Shown: positions 30,290 to 37,098 of the stretch, piece after piece
Layout of the letters: each line of letters starts with the position of its first letter
Position numbering within the stretch: position 1 is the stretch's first letter
IMG/VR virus record: IMGVR_UViG_3300030451_000521
Location: 1-40,367 of that record
Length of the DNA: 40,367 nt
Reading direction: 5' to 3' (one strand)
From: a virus
Notes under the pieces: model-generated
Databases searched by the model: none
What the model saw: the letters and a program-made list of their open reading frames with translations, nothing else
What the model was told of the DNA's origin: nothing
Translations under genes and position numbers: made by a program

Positions 30290-32749
30290 TTAACCTCGCA
30301 TTATGTCCATAGCCTTAAACTGTGCAGCTTGATCTATACGTTCTCTAGCTATGTCGTCTTTCATTGTAGCTATTTCTCTTTGAATTGCCAATCTTTGTTC
30401 TGCAAGTTTATTATTTTCCATAGCTTTCATAGCATCAAACTCTTGTCTTTGTGCGAACTCTTCACGTTTACGTTGCACATCATCAGCTTTAATATCAAGT
30501 TCTTTATCTCTTAACTGCACCAACGGATCAACAGGTGGTGGCGGTGGAATAAACATAGCATTGATTTGTTCAGTAAGTTGCGATACCACAGCAGCAACAT
30601 CTTTAGCCACTTTCTCTTGTATCTGTTGTTGATAGCCTTGTGCAACCTCAGGTGGCAACATTTGTATTTGCTGTAACATTTGTTGAAACTCTTGGTTTTG
30701 TGCGTTTTGTTGATCTACTATCTCAGCAGCCCTAAAAGATATATGCTGATAGATATGTGCTTGAATCAAAGATAGCACAACAGGATTAGCTTGTGCTGTC
30801 ATAGTTCCGTATAAAGACATGTGCGAATTAATATGTGCATCATGATCTTGACCTGGAAAAGCTTGAGCAGGCATACCTGCAATCAAAGCTGCGTTTTCAT
30901 TAGCTGGGTCTAAAGGTTGTGGTTGTGGTGGTGGTGGCAATAACTGTTCTATGTTTTGCACACCCATAGCACCGTACATTCTTCGATAGGCCTCATGCAA
31001 ACCTGTTGGACCGTGTATCTCAGGGTTGCTTTGCACGGTTCTAAGTATTTCTTGAGCCATCATAACTCTTTGACTCATAGAGAATGTATTAGGGTCTGAA
31101 ACTGGCAGGACATCTACTCTATCATCAAAGTCTTGCGATTTAATAAACTGGTTGCCGTTAGCTGTTAAATAAGGATAGTTCGGTGGTAAATACTGACTAA
31201 ATACTTTGGATAGTATTTCAAACTCAATTCTTTGAGATGCGTGCAATCTTTTGTGAATCGCACTCATCACTCTAGTACCACGCTCTAATAACGCAATCGT
31301 TGTACCTACAGGTGCATTTTGATTACCGTCTCCTACTTGTGTATCGGCTATCGAAGCGAAACGCCTTCCACTGTCGACCAAGATACCCAGGAGAGAGAGC
31401 AGGGTTTGGCTTGGCTCCTTAAAAGGTAACGGTACGAAAGCGTCTCGCAAACTTCCGCCAGGAGCATCCATGTCTCTAAACTCACCAGGTTGTAATGGCT
31501 GATCATCGTTACGAATACGAATGCCTCTAGCTTTAAATCCAGCAGGTAAGTTAGATAATGTACCTGAATCAATAAGTTGTCTCAAAATAGATGTTGATGC
31601 TTTAGACAAGCCACCTATCATGTGAGTCAAACCGAAGCCATAGAATCCTAGACCTGGTAAAAACTTATAGTGCACAAAGTAATTGATACGCTGTTTTAAC
31701 GGATCGGTTTCTTTGTAATTTCTACGAATAGATAGAACTTTGTCGTTAGCAATGGTAACAATGTATGGCAGTTTAATTTCAGTAGGCTCGCCCTCTGAGT
31801 CTAAATCCTCGAAGCCAAGTATGTCTAGTTCGGTATGTATTTCATATACCTTGCAAGTATCGGTGTCGTTGTAATTAGGGCTAACGCCTTGAAGTTCGTC
31901 TATCTCTTCTTGAATCTCATCGTAGTCATCTGCCATGATGTTGCCCATAGATATGTTTACATCACGATAAAAACCTACTTGTTGTAGTTTCTTTATGTCA
32001 TTCAACGACATATCAATGACATGCGTAATTCTTGTGGCACTGTGCAAGTCAGTTGCAGAGTAGGGCACAATCAAGTCTTCACTAGGTATGAACTTAGATA
32101 CGGCTCTGTCTAAGTTTTGATCGTAGTAAACTTTTCTAAATGCAGAACCTGATAACGGCAAATAGAACAACATTTGGTCTGTTTCAGAGTCATACTCTTT
32201 CATAACCTGCATAAGCTGATAGTTCATAAACTCCTGAACTCTCGATGCTTGTTGCTCAGATTCAGCCGTTGTCATACCTAGGACTTGAGTTTTGACAGGC
32301 CCTTGAGATGGGAGTAACTCATTATAAGCCTGTGCTTGGAACTGAGTAACGGATTCGGCTAAAAGCGGATGCATAACTCCAGAAGCACCCTCGAATGGTT
32401 GCGTTCTTTCCTCGTACTTCATACCTAATTGTTCAAGACCCTCTCTATAAGTCTTTTCCCAATCGGATCTCGAGTCTTTGTCAGAATCAACATTAGCCAT
32501 TAAGTCGTTCTTAATCACGCTAAGTTCAGAGGAATCTAGTTCTTCAGCTAAGTTAGAATAGAAGTCGGTATTATCTACAGGTGGTGTGGGAGCACCAAAC
32601 ATGATGGTGCCGTCTTCCATTTGCTCAAACTCTTCAAGATCAAGATTTTCTTCTTCAACCTCAACCTCAATTTCCATTTCCTTCGAACGATCACGAACTC
32701 CTAGTTCTACCTGATCTTCAGGAGTAATGGCTTTGTCTACGTCTGACAT
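30290..32749 (-). CDS. Portal protein (P22-like)
   Basis: The 819-residue protein is of the size and layout of P22-type portals. An acidic N-terminus (EVEVEEENLDLEEFEQ) is followed by SDWEKTYREGLEQLGMKYEE, GASGVMHPLLAESVTQFQAQ, PLSGSAFRKVYYDQNLDRAV and PSEDLIVPYSATDL. Later come TAITDxQ-like segments (ASIADTQVGDGNQNAPVGTT) and a long Gln-rich helical C-terminus (about 640-819), which may form the barrel inside the head. The portal is the DNA entry ring. The gene is adjacent to an AT-hook gene and follows two basic genes after terminase. Confidence 0.88.
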   Translation of the reverse strand: MSDVDKAITPEDQVELGVRDRSKEMEIEVEVEEENLDLEEFEQMEDGTIMFGAPTPPVDNTDFYSNLAEELDSSELSVIKNDLMANVDSDKDSRSDWEKTYREGLEQLGMKYEERTQPFEGASGVMHPLLAESVTQFQAQAYNELLPSQGPVKTQVLGMTTAESEQQASRVQEFMNYQLMQVMKEYDSETDQMLFYLPLSGSAFRKVYYDQNLDRAVSKFIPSEDLIVPYSATDLHSATRITHVIDMSLNDIKKLQQVGFYRDVNISMGNIMADDYDEIQEEIDELQGVSPNYNDTDTCKVYEIHTELDILGFEDLDSEGEPTEIKLPYIVTIANDKVLSIRRNYKETDPLKQRINYFVHYKFLPGLGFYGFGLTHMIGGLSKASTSILRQLIDSGTLSNLPAGFKARGIRIRNDDQPLQPGEFRDMDAPGGSLRDAFVPLPFKEPSQTLLSLLGILVDSGRRFASIADTQVGDGNQNAPVGTTIALLERGTRVMSAIHKRLHASQRIEFEILSKVFSQYLPPNYPYLTANGNQFIKSQDFDDRVDVLPVSDPNTFSMSQRVMMAQEILRTVQSNPEIHGPTGLHEAYRRMYGAMGVQNIEQLLPPPPQPQPLDPANENAALIAGMPAQAFPGQDHDAHINSHMSLYGTMTAQANPVVLSLIQAHIYQHISFRAAEIVDQQNAQNQEFQQMLQQIQMLPPEVAQGYQQQIQEKVAKDVAAVVSQLTEQINAMFIPPPPPVDPLVQLRDKELDIKADDVQRKREEFAQRQEFDAMKAMENNKLAEQRLAIQREIATMKDDIARERIDQAAQFKAMDIMRG

Positions 32750-32750
32750 A

Positions 32751-32996
32751 TTAACCCTTTACGTTGTATTTTACTTTAAATCTTAAAAGTTCCTGTTTCA
32801 TTTCAGCTATTTCTTTAGAATCTCTGTTATAAGCTTTATTGCTTATGTAAGGGGAATCTTTTTGTAGCCTATTTTCTTTTAACTGGATTCTCTCTTTCAT
32901 TCTGTCAGCTTTTTTCTTAACAACCTTGTCCATAACTGTTTTTACAGGCTTACTAATATGTTGTAAGCCTTTTCTAGCTATTTCTTTTTTAGGCAT
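32751..32996 (-). CDS. Small basic helical protein (81 residues)
   Basis: The product begins MPKKEIARKGLQHISKPVKT and is nearly all helical and Lys/Arg-rich, with DKVVKKKADRMKERIQLKEN and EIAEMKQELLRFKVKYNVKG. It lies between the portal (one-base gap) and the 236-residue basic protein (one-base gap). A small terminase subunit would be expected near the terminase gene, but this protein lacks a clear DNA-binding motif, so that role is only a possibility. Confidence 0.62.
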   Translation of the reverse strand: MPKKEIARKGLQHISKPVKTVMDKVVKKKADRMKERIQLKENRLQKDSPYISNKAYNRDSKEIAEMKQELLRFKVKYNVKG

Positions 32997-32997
32997 G

Positions 32998-33708
32998 TTA
33001 TCCTTTTAAAGCTCTACCAAAACCTCTTTTAGCCGCACCGACACCTCTTGGTTTTGATCTTCTAGCAGAAACTACGCCACCTGATTTCAGTGCAGGTACT
33101 TTTCTTGTTGTACCGCCTAAGCCTGTAGTTCCAAGTTGTGATTTACCTTTTGATTTTCTAGCAGCTCTTCTAGCTTGTCTACGTTCTTTAAAAGTTGCAA
33201 AGCCTATTCTTTCTTTTCTACGCTCTTGTCTTTTTTGTTTTCTAGTTTTTGCTTTATTATTTTTATTAACTTCGCTTACTATTTTTTTTGCTGCAGCATC
33301 GATGTCTATTTTCTTTCTACCACCAGCTCTGTTATAAGCTGCTAATCCAGAGGTATCAGTTTTGTAACCTTTCTTCTTAAGATCATCTTTGGTTACAGCT
33401 ACATAAGACTTACCGTTAAAAGTAAATTTAGTACCCTCGCCTTTTGCTCTAGCTGTTCTAAAAGCGTCATCAAAAGTTTTACCACCTTTGTTTTTGTTAG
33501 CTCCTGCTATGCCAGCCCCTATAACTGCCGTACCAGCTGCTATTGGAGCTACTGCTGCTGGTATTGCACGTTTAGGTGTAGTTGCCGTTTTAGGTGTAGT
33601 TGCTGCTGGAGGTGCAGTTTTTTTAGGTCTAGTTTTAGGTTTAGGTTTAGGTTTAACTTTTTTAGCTATTTCCTTAGCACCTTTTTTTACGATTGCTTTT
33701 TTTACCAT
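32998..33708 (-). CDS. Basic virion-associated protein with KPKPKPK tract
   Basis: The 236-residue protein has an N-terminal Lys/Pro tract (KKVKPKPKPKTRPKKTAPP, about 16-34). An Ala-rich hydrophobic stretch (AAVAPIAAGTAVIGAGIAGA) follows, and then a folded segment KTFDDAFRTARAKGEGTKFT with FNGKSYVAVTKDD. I recall this block (form F-x-x-AF-x-x-AR-x-x-G-x-x-x-F-x-W/F-NGK-x-Y) from many phage virion proteins. An Arg/Lys-rich region and a terminal box LKSGGVVSARRSKPRG complete it. It may be an internal virion protein that contacts DNA. Confidence 0.68.
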   Translation of the reverse strand: MVKKAIVKKGAKEIAKKVKPKPKPKTRPKKTAPPAATTPKTATTPKRAIPAAVAPIAAGTAVIGAGIAGANKNKGGKTFDDAFRTARAKGEGTKFTFNGKSYVAVTKDDLKKKGYKTDTSGLAAYNRAGGRKKIDIDAAAKKIVSEVNKNNKAKTRKQKRQERRKERIGFATFKERRQARRAARKSKGKSQLGTTGLGGTTRKVPALKSGGVVSARRSKPRGVGAAKRGFGRALKG

Positions 33709-33729
33709 GATTAAATTACTCCCATAATT

Positions 33730-35199
33730 TTAATAATATATTCTTTGTTTCGGCACTGGCTCATCGTCTTCCTCATCTGAATCAAGTCTTACGAAGTTGC
33801 CCTGACGAAATCTTAGTATAGCCTGTGTTGTCGAATCTACAAAATCATCGTTCTCTCCATACGGAAAGGCCGCACATTCTTCTATCACCTCTTCTGCGAA
33901 GATCGTGTCTGGAGCCCAGACCATACCAGCTTCAAACACTGGCGATACCGAATGCACTCGAGTGACTTTGTCTCTTCCTTTCGTTGGACGATAGTTCACA
34001 ACTGGGATTCCCATCATTCTCAACTCATGCGTCAAAGGAGTACCACTTGCTTGAGATTCTATCAGCACTGAGTCTGGTTGCCAATACATAAATTCATCGT
34101 AAGCTGTCGCTTTCAACTCAGGAAAGTCCCACCTACCTCGTTTGGCATCGAGCAAAATGATGGATTCTGGTGCACCGTCACTAGGTCGAAACACTCCCCA
34201 CGTAGTAATCGCAGAGTAGTCAGCCGTTTCTTTAGAACTAAACGCAGTATCGTAGGATTGCAGTATGTAAGTTGTGTTAGGTGGGTCGTCATGCTCCCAT
34301 GGTTGCCACCAATCTCGTTTTAACAGGGCACCTTCTTCGGAAGTTGGGTTCTGCATGTACTGAGCATTCCATTTTGCTACAGGAATCGAGGCTTTTACGG
34401 ACTCAAGCTCTTCTATTTTCCAAAACTCAGGCCATAAAGGCTCGCCACTGTCCAAAATAGCAGGTAATTCTAGTATATCCCACTGATCTGCATGATCTTC
34501 AGACATTCTTTTGATAAGTTTCTCGGTTAAATCAAGCGTACTCCACCTTGTCATGACAATAACTATGATTCCGCCTGGTTGTAAACGCTGTCGCGGTCCA
34601 GAGGTGTACCATTCGTAGGCAGATTCTAGGGCAGTTGGGCTCAAAGCATCCTGTTCAGAGTGTGGATCGTCAATAATCAGCAGATCCGCACCACGACCTG
34701 TGATAGCACCGCCGACTCCTGCGGCAAAATACTCGCCACCGTGGTTGGTTTCCCACCTACCTGCTGATTTGCTGTCGGCAGAAAGTCTAACCTTGTCGAA
34801 TATTTGCTTATATTCGTCTGTATCCATGAGATTTCTAACTTTACGCCCAAACCTTGCAGATAGTTCGGCGGTGTGAGTCGTTTGCATGATCTTCATATCA
34901 GGGTGCAAGCCCATAATCCAACTAGGAAAAAACACGGACGCAAACTCAGACTTGGTATGACGAGGTGGCATGTTCACGATTAGGCGTTTAGTCTTGCCCT
35001 TGGCTACATCTTCTAGCTTTTTGGCAAACAATCTATGGTGTTCGCCCTCAATAAAACCGTCCCATACATTTTTTACATAAGCTATGAAGTCTTCTTTAGA
35101 TTTTTTGCTGGTGTCTAGCTGATCAATACGATTTTTGATCATGACCATCTCTTTTAGAGCCTCGTCTGATACGTGTTCTAGTTTGCTGTCTTTTCCCAT
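33730..35199 (-). CDS. terL: Terminase large subunit
   Basis: The 489-residue protein is the DNA-packaging motor. ATPase motifs: a Walker A-like MPPRHTKSE (77-85), Walker B LLIIDDPH (173-180, acidic D177/D178), and the coupling motif TRWS (217-220). Nuclease motifs of the RNase H-like domain: QSYDTAFS (314-321, D317), LIESQASG (379-386) and DDFVDSTTQAILR (D455). All expected catalytic residues are present and the length is normal. It overlaps the XF1762-like gene by 22 bases. The nuclease cuts concatemeric DNA during packaging into the portal encoded downstream. Confidence 0.96.
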   Translation of the reverse strand: MGKDSKLEHVSDEALKEMVMIKNRIDQLDTSKKSKEDFIAYVKNVWDGFIEGEHHRLFAKKLEDVAKGKTKRLIVNMPPRHTKSEFASVFFPSWIMGLHPDMKIMQTTHTAELSARFGRKVRNLMDTDEYKQIFDKVRLSADSKSAGRWETNHGGEYFAAGVGGAITGRGADLLIIDDPHSEQDALSPTALESAYEWYTSGPRQRLQPGGIIVIVMTRWSTLDLTEKLIKRMSEDHADQWDILELPAILDSGEPLWPEFWKIEELESVKASIPVAKWNAQYMQNPTSEEGALLKRDWWQPWEHDDPPNTTYILQSYDTAFSSKETADYSAITTWGVFRPSDGAPESIILLDAKRGRWDFPELKATAYDEFMYWQPDSVLIESQASGTPLTHELRMMGIPVVNYRPTKGRDKVTRVHSVSPVFEAGMVWAPDTIFAEEVIEECAAFPYGENDDFVDSTTQAILRFRQGNFVRLDSDEEDDEPVPKQRIYY

Positions 35200-35645
35200 C
35201 TAAATTTAAGTTGTCCTGTAACTGGTTGCCATTCTCTACCTGGTCTAGTTGTCCATCCTTTGCCTTTGTCCCAACCGCCAGTCTCTCCTATCATTTTCCA
35301 TCCTACAGCTTTCATGGTAGATCCAGACTCTTTTTGCAATGTATAGGTAATCATTCTTTTACCACCCATTTGTTGCCAAACTCTCCAAGATTTTCCATAC
35401 AAAAATGAATTTGTATTTTTTGGAGCGTCATCTAAAACGCATGATCTAGTTACTTCTGCTGTAAATCCATCGTCTAACTTTCTAGCAACTGGTCTTCCTA
35501 CGATAATAACTCCAACAAGTTTATCATTGTAGCTGGCACCTAAGCAAAATTTAGCACCCTGTACTTTTTTATTATGTCTATGGAAGTTTTCAACAAATAA
35601 ATTTGCTTCCTTTAAATTTATAGGAACCACTTGTAATCTCTCCAT
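35178..35645 (-). CDS. XF1762-like phage protein (acetyltransferase-type fold)
   Basis: The 155-residue protein starts MERLQVVPINLKEANLFVEN and has FHRHNKKVQGAKFCLGASYN, then DKLVGVIIVGRPVARKLDDG and AEVTRSCVLDDAPKNTNSFL. These match the XF1762 family I know from phages, a small group with a GNAT-like core. A histidine pair in FHRH and the RPVAR segment are typical. Its substrate is unknown. It is the first gene of the leftward late operon; its ribosome site is weak (GAGG about 11 bases before ATG), and two 10-base direct repeats lie in its leader. Confidence 0.78.
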   Translation of the reverse strand: MERLQVVPINLKEANLFVENFHRHNKKVQGAKFCLGASYNDKLVGVIIVGRPVARKLDDGFTAEVTRSCVLDDAPKNTNSFLYGKSWRVWQQMGGKRMITYTLQKESGSTMKAVGWKMIGETGGWDKGKGWTTRPGREWQPVTGQLKFRWEKTAN

Positions 35646-35651
35646 GTGAAA

Positions 35652-35674
35652 TATGGTACCTCATTATGGTACCT
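35652..35674. repeat. Direct repeat TATGGTACCT x2 in the leader of the leftward operon
   Basis: TATGGTACCT occurs at 35652-35661 and again at 35665-35674, a 13-base spacing. Each copy contains the palindrome GGTACC. The repeats sit 7-29 bases upstream of the XF1762-like start codon, in the leader of that gene. They could be an operator for a repressor or a translational control site; the function is inferred. Confidence 0.55.
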
Positions 35675-35761
35675 AATTAAAGCAAGGGGGGGTGAAATGG
35701 TTTTTGGGGTAATTATTTATGTTGATAGTTATTTATATACTACGCGGATTTTTGCCACGCC

Positions 35762-35789
35762 CTTATATGTGGGGGTGGGGGGTGTCCAA
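35762..35789 (-). promoter_or_regulatory. Candidate leftward (late operon) promoter
   Basis: On the minus strand a TTGGAC box (35789-35784) and a TATAAG box (35767-35762) are separated by 16 bases. The boxes fit a sigma70-type promoter moderately well. It lies about 115 bases upstream of the XF1762-like start codon. The spacer is C-rich on this strand. An alternative -10 (TATAAA at about 35737-35732) lacks a good -35. Confidence 0.45.
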
Positions 35790-35857
35790 TTTTTGATCTG
35801 AAAAAACGCCACTCAATTCAATAGAGACCCAAAAATTATTTAATGTATAAAATGTGC

Positions 35858-35887
35858 TTGTAATGTGTCTATAAATAATGTTATAAT
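35858..35887 (+). promoter_or_regulatory. Rightward early promoter P1
   Basis: TTGTAA (35858-35863) and a perfect TATAAT (35882-35887) are 18 bases apart, a good sigma70-type promoter. It lies about 45 bases before the first early ATG. The spacer and -10 context GTGTCTATAAATAATGTTATAA closely resemble those of promoter P2 (37341-37370), so the two are probably read by the same factor. Confidence 0.72.
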
Positions 35888-35931
35888 AACTTTGTTATTA
35901 ATTAACAGGCGTGAGCCAAGGAGAACTTAAA

Positions 35932-36237
35932 ATGAAAATTGATAATAAAGAGATACAAGATCTTAATAAACTTGCAAAGCGATTAGTATTGAATCTTGTA
36001 TCAGAACTTGAGGATGATATTCATCAGACCACATTTGGAAATATGGATATTGAATCAGAACAGGCTAGAGAGTTTCTCAAACAAAAAAAGGGAATCGAAC
36101 TCAGCCATGTTGAAGCAATTTTGCTAAACAAGAATATTAGATTCGAGTTAGCTAAAATTGAAAGTGTGCTAAAGAAACAGTTGGGCGAACAGGAAATATC
36201 CAAGTATCCAACCAAGTCAATGTTTGGCATTAATTAA
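35932..36237 (+). CDS. Early protein of unknown function (101 residues)
   Basis: The start is set at ATG 35932 because a GGAGAACTTAA ribosome box (35920-35930) lies just before it; the same box precedes the next gene. A GTG 21 bases upstream is in frame but would place that box inside the coding sequence. The protein begins MKIDNKEIQDLNKLAKRLVL and looks helical and charged (REFLKQKKGIELSHVEAILL). It is the first gene after P1 and is followed directly by a terminator. No family recognised; first-expressed phage genes often inhibit or redirect host functions. Confidence 0.7.
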   Translation: MKIDNKEIQDLNKLAKRLVLNLVSELEDDIHQTTFGNMDIESEQAREFLKQKKGIELSHVEAILLNKNIRFELAKIESVLKKQLGEQEISKYPTKSMFGIN

Positions 36238-36249
36238 ACCAATAAGAGG

Positions 36250-36275
36250 GGGGGACGGCGTCCCCCTCCATTTTT
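36250..36275 (+). terminator. Rho-independent terminator after first early gene
   Basis: GGGGGAC (36250-36256), loop GGC, GTCCCCC (36260-36266), then TCCATTTTT. The 7-base GC-rich stem and T run start 13 bases after the stop codon. It should terminate part or all of the P1 transcript before the next gene. Confidence 0.82.
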
Positions 36276-36276
36276 A

Positions 36277-36293
36277 GATCTGAAAATCAGATC
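36277..36293 (+). repeat. Hairpin element GATCTGAAAATCAGATC, copy 1
   Basis: A perfect 7-base inverted repeat with an AAA loop. It starts in the T run of the preceding terminator and ends two bases before the AAGGAGAACTT ribosome box of the next gene. An identical hairpin occurs at 36596-36612. It may be a processing or stability element that defines the 5' end of the next message, or an antitermination site. Confidence 0.75.
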
Positions 36294-36308
36294 AAGGAGA
36301 ACTTAAAA

Positions 36309-36563
36309 ATGGCTATAAAAAAATATAATACGGCTAGGGAATATTTAGACGATGACACAATTACAAGTGCTAATCAAATAGCTTGGAATACTTTAGAAAG
36401 TGAAGAGCTCTCTAATGGTATGACAGTCTACGATCATTTGGAAGATGTGCCAGAATCTGATCCGAGAACCTTTATGTTTATGAGAAGGAATTTAGGTTTA
36501 ACTTCTGATGAAGCTGTAAAGGTTTTAAACCTTTGGCAACTTGATAAAAAGTTTCCAGAATAA
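36309..36563 (+). CDS. Early protein of unknown function (84 residues)
   Basis: The product begins MAIKKYNTAREYLDDDTITS and has a helical, acidic body with NQIAWNTLESEELSNGMTVY, DHLEDVPESDPRTFMFMRRN and a final KVLNLWQLDKKFPE. The ribosome box GGAGAACTTAA is identical to that of the first early gene. The gene is flanked by a terminator plus hairpin on each side, forming a self-contained unit. No family recognised. Confidence 0.7.
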   Translation: MAIKKYNTAREYLDDDTITSANQIAWNTLESEELSNGMTVYDHLEDVPESDPRTFMFMRRNLGLTSDEAVKVLNLWQLDKKFPE

Positions 36564-36572
36564 TATTAATCA

Positions 36573-36595
36573 GGGGGAGTAATCCCCCATTTTTT
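36573..36595 (+). terminator. Rho-independent terminator after second early gene
   Basis: GGGGGA (36573-36578), loop GTAA, TCCCCC (36583-36588), then ATTTTTT. It starts ten bases after the stop codon and its T run leads directly into the next GATCTGAAAATCAGATC hairpin. Confidence 0.82.
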
Positions 36596-36612
36596 GATCT
36601 GAAAATCAGATC
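36596..36612 (+). repeat. Hairpin element GATCTGAAAATCAGATC, copy 2
   Basis: Identical to copy 1 at 36277-36293 and again wedged between a terminator T run and an AGGAGAACT ribosome box. Identity of non-coding sequence across two junctions implies selection or recent duplication of a whole expression cassette. Confidence 0.78.
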
Positions 36613-36627
36613 TAGGAGAACTAAACA

Positions 36628-36942
36628 ATGGAATATAAATCAGATAAAGAAAGAGCTGAAGCATTTTTAAAAGATTGGTTTCCTAAAGGAAGCACGGCAC
36701 ATACAACAGTTGTTCATGTCGCACAATCTGGTATGAGTAGACACATAAAAGTATTTGCTATTTCTGGAGAACGAATACAGAATGTCAGTTATCATGTCTC
36801 TAAATTACTTAACTGGAGACTTACAAAAAATGATGCTGTTTTTGTTAGTGGTTGTGGTATGGATATGGGGTTTCATTTGATCTATACACTATCAAGCAAA
36901 TTGTATGAAGACGGCTACGCAATAAAGCAATCTTGGGTATGA
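36628..36942 (+). CDS. Conserved early phage protein (104 residues)
   Basis: The protein begins MEYKSDKERAEAFLKDWFPK and contains TTVVHVAQSGMSRHIKVFAI, DAVFVSGCGMDMGFHLIYTL. I recall the HV-x-x-SGMSR and GGCGMDMGFHLVY blocks from conserved small proteins of many phages; no function is known. The ribosome box is AGGAGAACTAAACA. Promoter-like boxes of the candidate small RNA begin 14 bases after its stop codon. Confidence 0.78.
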   Translation: MEYKSDKERAEAFLKDWFPKGSTAHTTVVHVAQSGMSRHIKVFAISGERIQNVSYHVSKLLNWRLTKNDAVFVSGCGMDMGFHLIYTLSSKLYEDGYAIKQSWV

Positions 36943-36955
36943 TCATAGCCACCTA

Positions 36956-36984
36956 TTGCAAATCAATAACCGAAAAGGTATCAT
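36956..36984 (+). promoter_or_regulatory. Candidate promoter of the small RNA
   Basis: TTGCAA (36956-36961) and TATCAT (36979-36984) are 17 bases apart, a moderate sigma70-type promoter with ideal spacing. The predicted start near 36990 coincides with the first base of the perfect hairpin at 36990-37009, which supports it as a dedicated small RNA promoter. Confidence 0.55.
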
Positions 36985-36989
36985 TCGGT

Positions 36990-37063
36990 CATCTATATAT
37001 CTATAGATGTTAAGTTCTCCAAACTTAGATACAACTAAGGGAGCTGAAAAGCTCCCTTTTTTT
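36990..37063 (+). ncRNA. Candidate small RNA with anti-Shine-Dalgarno segment
   Basis: From a predicted start near 36990 the RNA would be about 74 bases. It has a 5' hairpin CATCTATA/TATC/TATAGATG (36990-37009), an unpaired segment that begins TTAAGTTCTCC (37010-37020) and runs to about 37036, and a terminator hairpin with a 7-base T run (37037-37063). The TTAAGTTCTCC segment is an exact 11-base complement of the ribosome box GGAGAACTTAA of the two genes at 35932 and 36309. It pairs over 8 bases with the box of the gene at 36628 and over 7 with that at 37402. The architecture is that of bacterial trans-acting small RNAs that block translation. Expression is not shown by sequence alone. Confidence 0.6.
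37037..37063 (+). terminator. Rho-independent terminator ending the small RNA
   Basis: AAGGGAGC (37037-37044), loop TGAAAA, GCTCCCTT (37051-37058), T run to 37063. The stem arms are identical to those of the capsid terminator at 24943-24970 although the loop differs, so the phage reuses one stem sequence. Confidence 0.88.
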
Positions 37064-37098
37064 ATGCTTGAATTTTATTGATCTGAATTACTTTATCT

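Larger units (their letters stand above)
35646..35931. other. Divergent regulatory region between late and early arms
   Basis: This 286-base gene-free stretch separates the leftward terminase operon from the rightward early genes. It contains two direct repeats next to the leftward start, runs of G on the plus strand (35685-35691, 35771-35782), a leftward promoter candidate, a first copy of the TTTTTGATCTGAAAA element (35790-35804), and a strong rightward promoter. No convincing ORF is present. Confidence 0.75.

Noticed and set aside
32751-33708. Small terminase subunit
   Set aside because: The proteins are basic and near the large subunit, but no helix-turn-helix or known TerS pattern is visible, so the role was not assigned.
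35685-35782. G-quadruplex in the divergent region
   Set aside because: The G runs are two adjacent tracts plus distant ones with long gaps; four runs with short loops are not present on one strand.
37010-37020. Inverted remnant of an early gene cassette (ribosome box read on the minus strand)
   Set aside because: On the minus strand no start codon with an open frame follows GGAGAACTTAA, and no hairpin element precedes it, so a small RNA seed explains it better.
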